Shown: in pieces, positions 62,001 to 64,000 of the stretch
Layout of the letters: every line of letters begins with the position of its first letter
Position numbering within the stretch: position 1 is the stretch's first letter
Assembly (NCBI RefSeq): GCF_036206005.1
Contig: NZ_CP108143.1
Span: 6,911,501-6,975,500, forward strand
Origin: Streptomyces sp. NBC_00178
Lineage (GTDB): Bacteria; Actinomycetota; Actinomycetes; Streptomycetales; Streptomycetaceae
Direction of reading: 5' to 3'
Length of the DNA: 64,000 nucleotides
Notes under the pieces: generated by a model
Databases searched by the model: none
What the model saw: only the letters and a program-made list of their open reading frames with translations
What the model was told of the DNA's origin: nothing
Made by a program: the position numbers and the translations under genes

Positions 62001-62420
62001 GGAGGGCTCCGCATCGTGTGTAGGGGCTTCTACAACGACACGAGACTGCCGGGGCGTGGAAGTTCGCCGTCCGGGCGTGATCCATGTCATGCGCGAAGAA
62101 TTCGCGCCGTGCACCGGGCCGTTTTCCGGGAGGCGACGCGGAAGGTCTTTCCACGTGGTCGACGGACCGGAGACACCCCGCCCGGATCACACGAGGTCGG
62201 ATGCGTGTGTGCAGTCGGCTCTGCTGCGCGGGCCTCCGCGCGATGCGGGTTCGAACCGCTCGATGCTGCCGTACGGCTCGGGGCCGCCGAACCGCTCCGC
62301 GCCGGGACGGTGCACGATTCTCGGGAACTCGGCCGCCCCCGGCGAGGCGAGATGTACACCCCGAACGCCGTGGCCGGCGGCGGCCGTCGCCTCAATCCGC
62401 AGGCAAATGCACGTGCGGCG
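62001..62420. other. Gap with no supported gene
   Basis: About 420 bp. It contains a T-arm-like palindrome at 62245-62259, but no tRNA can be folded around it. No promoter was recognised with confidence. Confidence 0.4.
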
Positions 62421-63008
62421 TCAGCTCTTGTCCGCAGGCGGGTTCGCCGCGATCTTTCGCGGGGCCCGCTCGACGAGCGAATACATCACCGATCGCTTCT
62501 GCTTGTGACGCTGGATGCGGCCCTTGGCGACAAGGGACTCCAGGGTGTTGCGCACGACCTGAGGAGTCGGCGCACGATCCGGATGCTTCTCCAGGAGTTC
62601 GTCACGCAACTCCTTTGCCAGACGCGGTTCGTCGTGCGTCCCGAGGAGATCCATCAGGACACGTCCGAGAAGAGGCTGACGGGAATTTCCCCGCCCGGCA
62701 GCCTTTGGTGCGGCCTCACGCGGCCGGCTCTCCGCGCCCGTCGCGGGACGCGGCTCGGCGACCTCGGACACGGGCTCCGCTCCGGTGCGGGCGGGCTCCG
62801 CCTGCGCCTGTCCGGGCAACGAGGGTGCGTCCGACGCGCGCTCGAAACGCTTGGCCAGGTTCAGGATGTCGACCAGGAGACTCTCCTCCTGCTGCAACAT
62901 CTTGATTTTCTCGCTCAGTTCCTGCTGTCGGCGGCGATTCTGCTCCAGGTCCGACGCGGCTTGTTCTACGTACCGCGAGCGGAGCGTGGCGGCTGATTGG
63001 CTGGGCAC
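62421..63008 (-). CDS. Coiled-coil plus winged-helix protein
   Basis: A 195-residue protein. Residues about 12-52 are a strongly charged coiled coil (QAASDLEQNRRRQQELSEKI). A disordered Ala/Pro/Glu-rich linker follows. The C-terminal winged helix is VVRNTLESLVAKGRIQRHKQ. It could be a DNA-binding regulator that dimerises by the coiled coil. GTG start, with GGGAG nine bases upstream. I do not recognise a named family. Confidence 0.75.
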   Translation of the reverse strand: MPSQSAATLRSRYVEQAASDLEQNRRRQQELSEKIKMLQQEESLLVDILNLAKRFERASDAPSLPGQAQAEPARTGAEPVSEVAEPRPATGAESRPREAAPKAAGRGNSRQPLLGRVLMDLLGTHDEPRLAKELRDELLEKHPDRAPTPQVVRNTLESLVAKGRIQRHKQKRSVMYSLVERAPRKIAANPPADKS

Positions 63009-63760
63009 AACCGTTCACTCCCTATATATGTGGATGACGTTGCGCATGGTACCCACGTAGGTGGCGTGTACCGAAGCCCACTATCGCCTCCAAGCCGCTC
63101 AGCGGGGTGGAGCGTGCTGCTTTCATGTGAATTCCGTCGTGTGTCCGCCGGCGCGACGAGACATATGCACGAGGGCGAAACGGCTGCGGGTGTGCGAAGC
63201 GGATGTCCGCGCCGTCGGCGTTCGCCGCCGGGATCAATGCCTCGGGCGACCGATCGGATCGCATCCCCGGTGTGCCTGGTGCGGTCATCCCGACACCCAT
63301 TTCCGGATACGTATTCTCCGCCTGACCATCGTACTCGCCGGGCGGTCCGGGTGGCCGGGACCGCTGTCCGTCCATCGGTCACACCACAGGGCTGTTACGT
63401 CATTCCCGGGGCGCGCGACGACGGCTGCGGCACCTCACCGATGCCCCGGCACATTCAGCGTGCGGACGTCCCTCGGCAGCGCTGTGCACCGCTTCCGACG
63501 CCGCACGCCGATCCGTCACGGACCGCGGACAGTACTCGGCGGGGAAACCGCTTTCGGCGGGCCACCGCAAGGGCGTCACTTCCGTCCGGAGATGGTCCCC
63601 ACACTCCGCATGAACGGCTTCTTCACCACGCCTTCACAGGGCGGAACACGCGGCATCCCGGCGACACAAAAGCGGCAGTTTTCTGGCACCGGCGTCTGCC
63701 TAGGGTGCGGATGCGAGGGCTGCACCGGCCCCTTCGTTCGCGGCACGACAGAGAACCAGA
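63009..63760. other. Gap upstream of the ECF sigma factor
   Basis: About 750 bp, slightly less GC-rich than average. No gene domain was recognised. It must contain the promoters of the flanking divergent genes. A GGAAC-like box near 63643 was seen but has no matching -10. Confidence 0.4.
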
Positions 63761-64000
63761 ATGGCTCAGACAATGGCTACACCCCCCACGCCGGCTGACC
63801 AGTCGGACCAGCTCGGGAGCATCATGCGAGAGCACCGGGACGGTCTGGTGTCCTACGCCGAGAGAATGCTCGGAGACCGCGGTCTCGCCGAGGACGTCGT
63901 ACAGGAAACCGCCATCAGAGCCTGGCGGAACGTCGATCGTCTGCTCGGTACCGAGGGATCGGTCCGAGGATGGCTGTTCACCGTGACGCGGCACCTGGTG
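63761..64000 (+). CDS. ECF-type RNA polymerase sigma factor, 3' end beyond the window
   Basis: The first 80 codons are visible. Region 2 is clear: MREHRDGLVSYAERMLGD, RGLAEDVVQETAIRAWRNVD and WLFTVTRHLV. This is the SigK/SigL-like or RpoE-type core of ECF factors. The visible N-terminal extension (AQTMATPPTPADQSDQLGS) is short. Region 4 and any partner anti-sigma gene are outside the window. Confidence 0.9.
   Translation, partial: MAQTMATPPTPADQSDQLGSIMREHRDGLVSYAERMLGDRGLAEDVVQETAIRAWRNVDRLLGTEGSVRGWLFTVTRHLV

Noticed and set aside
62245..62259. Sequence like a tRNA T-arm (GGTTCGAACC-type loop)
   Set aside because: No matching acceptor stem, D-arm or anticodon arm could be placed around it.
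63640..63680. ECF-type promoter (GGAAC ... GTCT) before the last sigma gene
   Set aside because: A GGAAC-like box is present, but no -10 motif lies at 16-17 bp.

Overview
The window looks like chromosomal DNA from a Streptomyces or a close relative. Base composition is very GC-rich. Two genes carry the rare leucine codon TTA (the bldA-type codon). There is a five-gene conservon (cvnABCDE), a SigB/SigF-type stress sigma factor beside PP2C-like regulators, a snapalysin-type protease, and DUF5133, GPP34 and DUF4396 genes of kinds common in actinomycetes. No rRNA, convincing tRNA, CRISPR array, intact transposon or prophage was seen.

Layout. 1-6 kb: a bicupin plus alpha/beta hydrolase operon, divergent from a LacI regulator, followed by a lipoprotein and the glpF-glpK glycerol uptake operon. 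6.3-10.4 kb: a small toxin-antitoxin-like pair, an NmrA-like reductase, an NhaA-DsbA fusion antiporter and a small membrane protein. 10.7-15.5 kb: signalling genes comprising a PAS/GAF protein with a degenerate phosphatase and an intact ATPase domain, a SigB-like sigma factor, and a divergent SpoIIE-like phosphatase. 15.9-20.5 kb: TetR/DUF1772 and MarR/STAS divergent pairs, each with a visible candidate operator, then a membrane protein. 19.7-25.1 kb: an HTH-receiver protein divergent from a CHASE3 histidine kinase over a 30-bp palindrome, then a LuxR ATPase regulator split by a one-base frameshift. 25-29.5 kb: acetyltransferases, a flavin-type oxidase, ThpR and a His-rich DUF4396 protein behind a CsoR-like operator. 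29.7-37.8 kb: stress genes (Dps, GPP34, DUF5133, catalase) and an alginate lyase, mixed with decayed genes.

38.6-45.2 kb: the conservon cvnA-E, whose CvnB has two roadblock domains, whose CvnC carries a TTA codon and whose CvnE P450 lacks the ExxR motif. It is followed by a second P450 coupled to a crotonase-family protein. 45.3-50.4 kb: snapalysin (also with a TTA codon), a cold-shock gene, and a beta-phosphoglucomutase-like/GH65 phosphorylase operon. 50.6-56.3 kb: VOC, SDR, alcohol dehydrogenase, SnoaL/TetR, FMN reductase and MarR genes. 57-64 kb: msrA, an AI-2E family permease, a second GPP34 gene interrupted by an in-frame TAG, NAD kinase, an alpha/beta hydrolase lacking its nucleophile, a coiled-coil/winged-helix protein, and the start of an ECF sigma factor cut by the window edge.

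Themes. Stress and developmental signalling dominates (sigma factors, PP2C/STAS/ATPase modules, conservon, two-component pair, many one-component regulators). Oxidative-stress enzymes and several small catabolic operons accompany it. Gene decay is unusually visible: two one-base frameshifts in or next to C-runs, one amber mutation, a multiply frameshifted phosphotransferase, and relics of a transposase, a PP2C phosphatase and a VOC protein.
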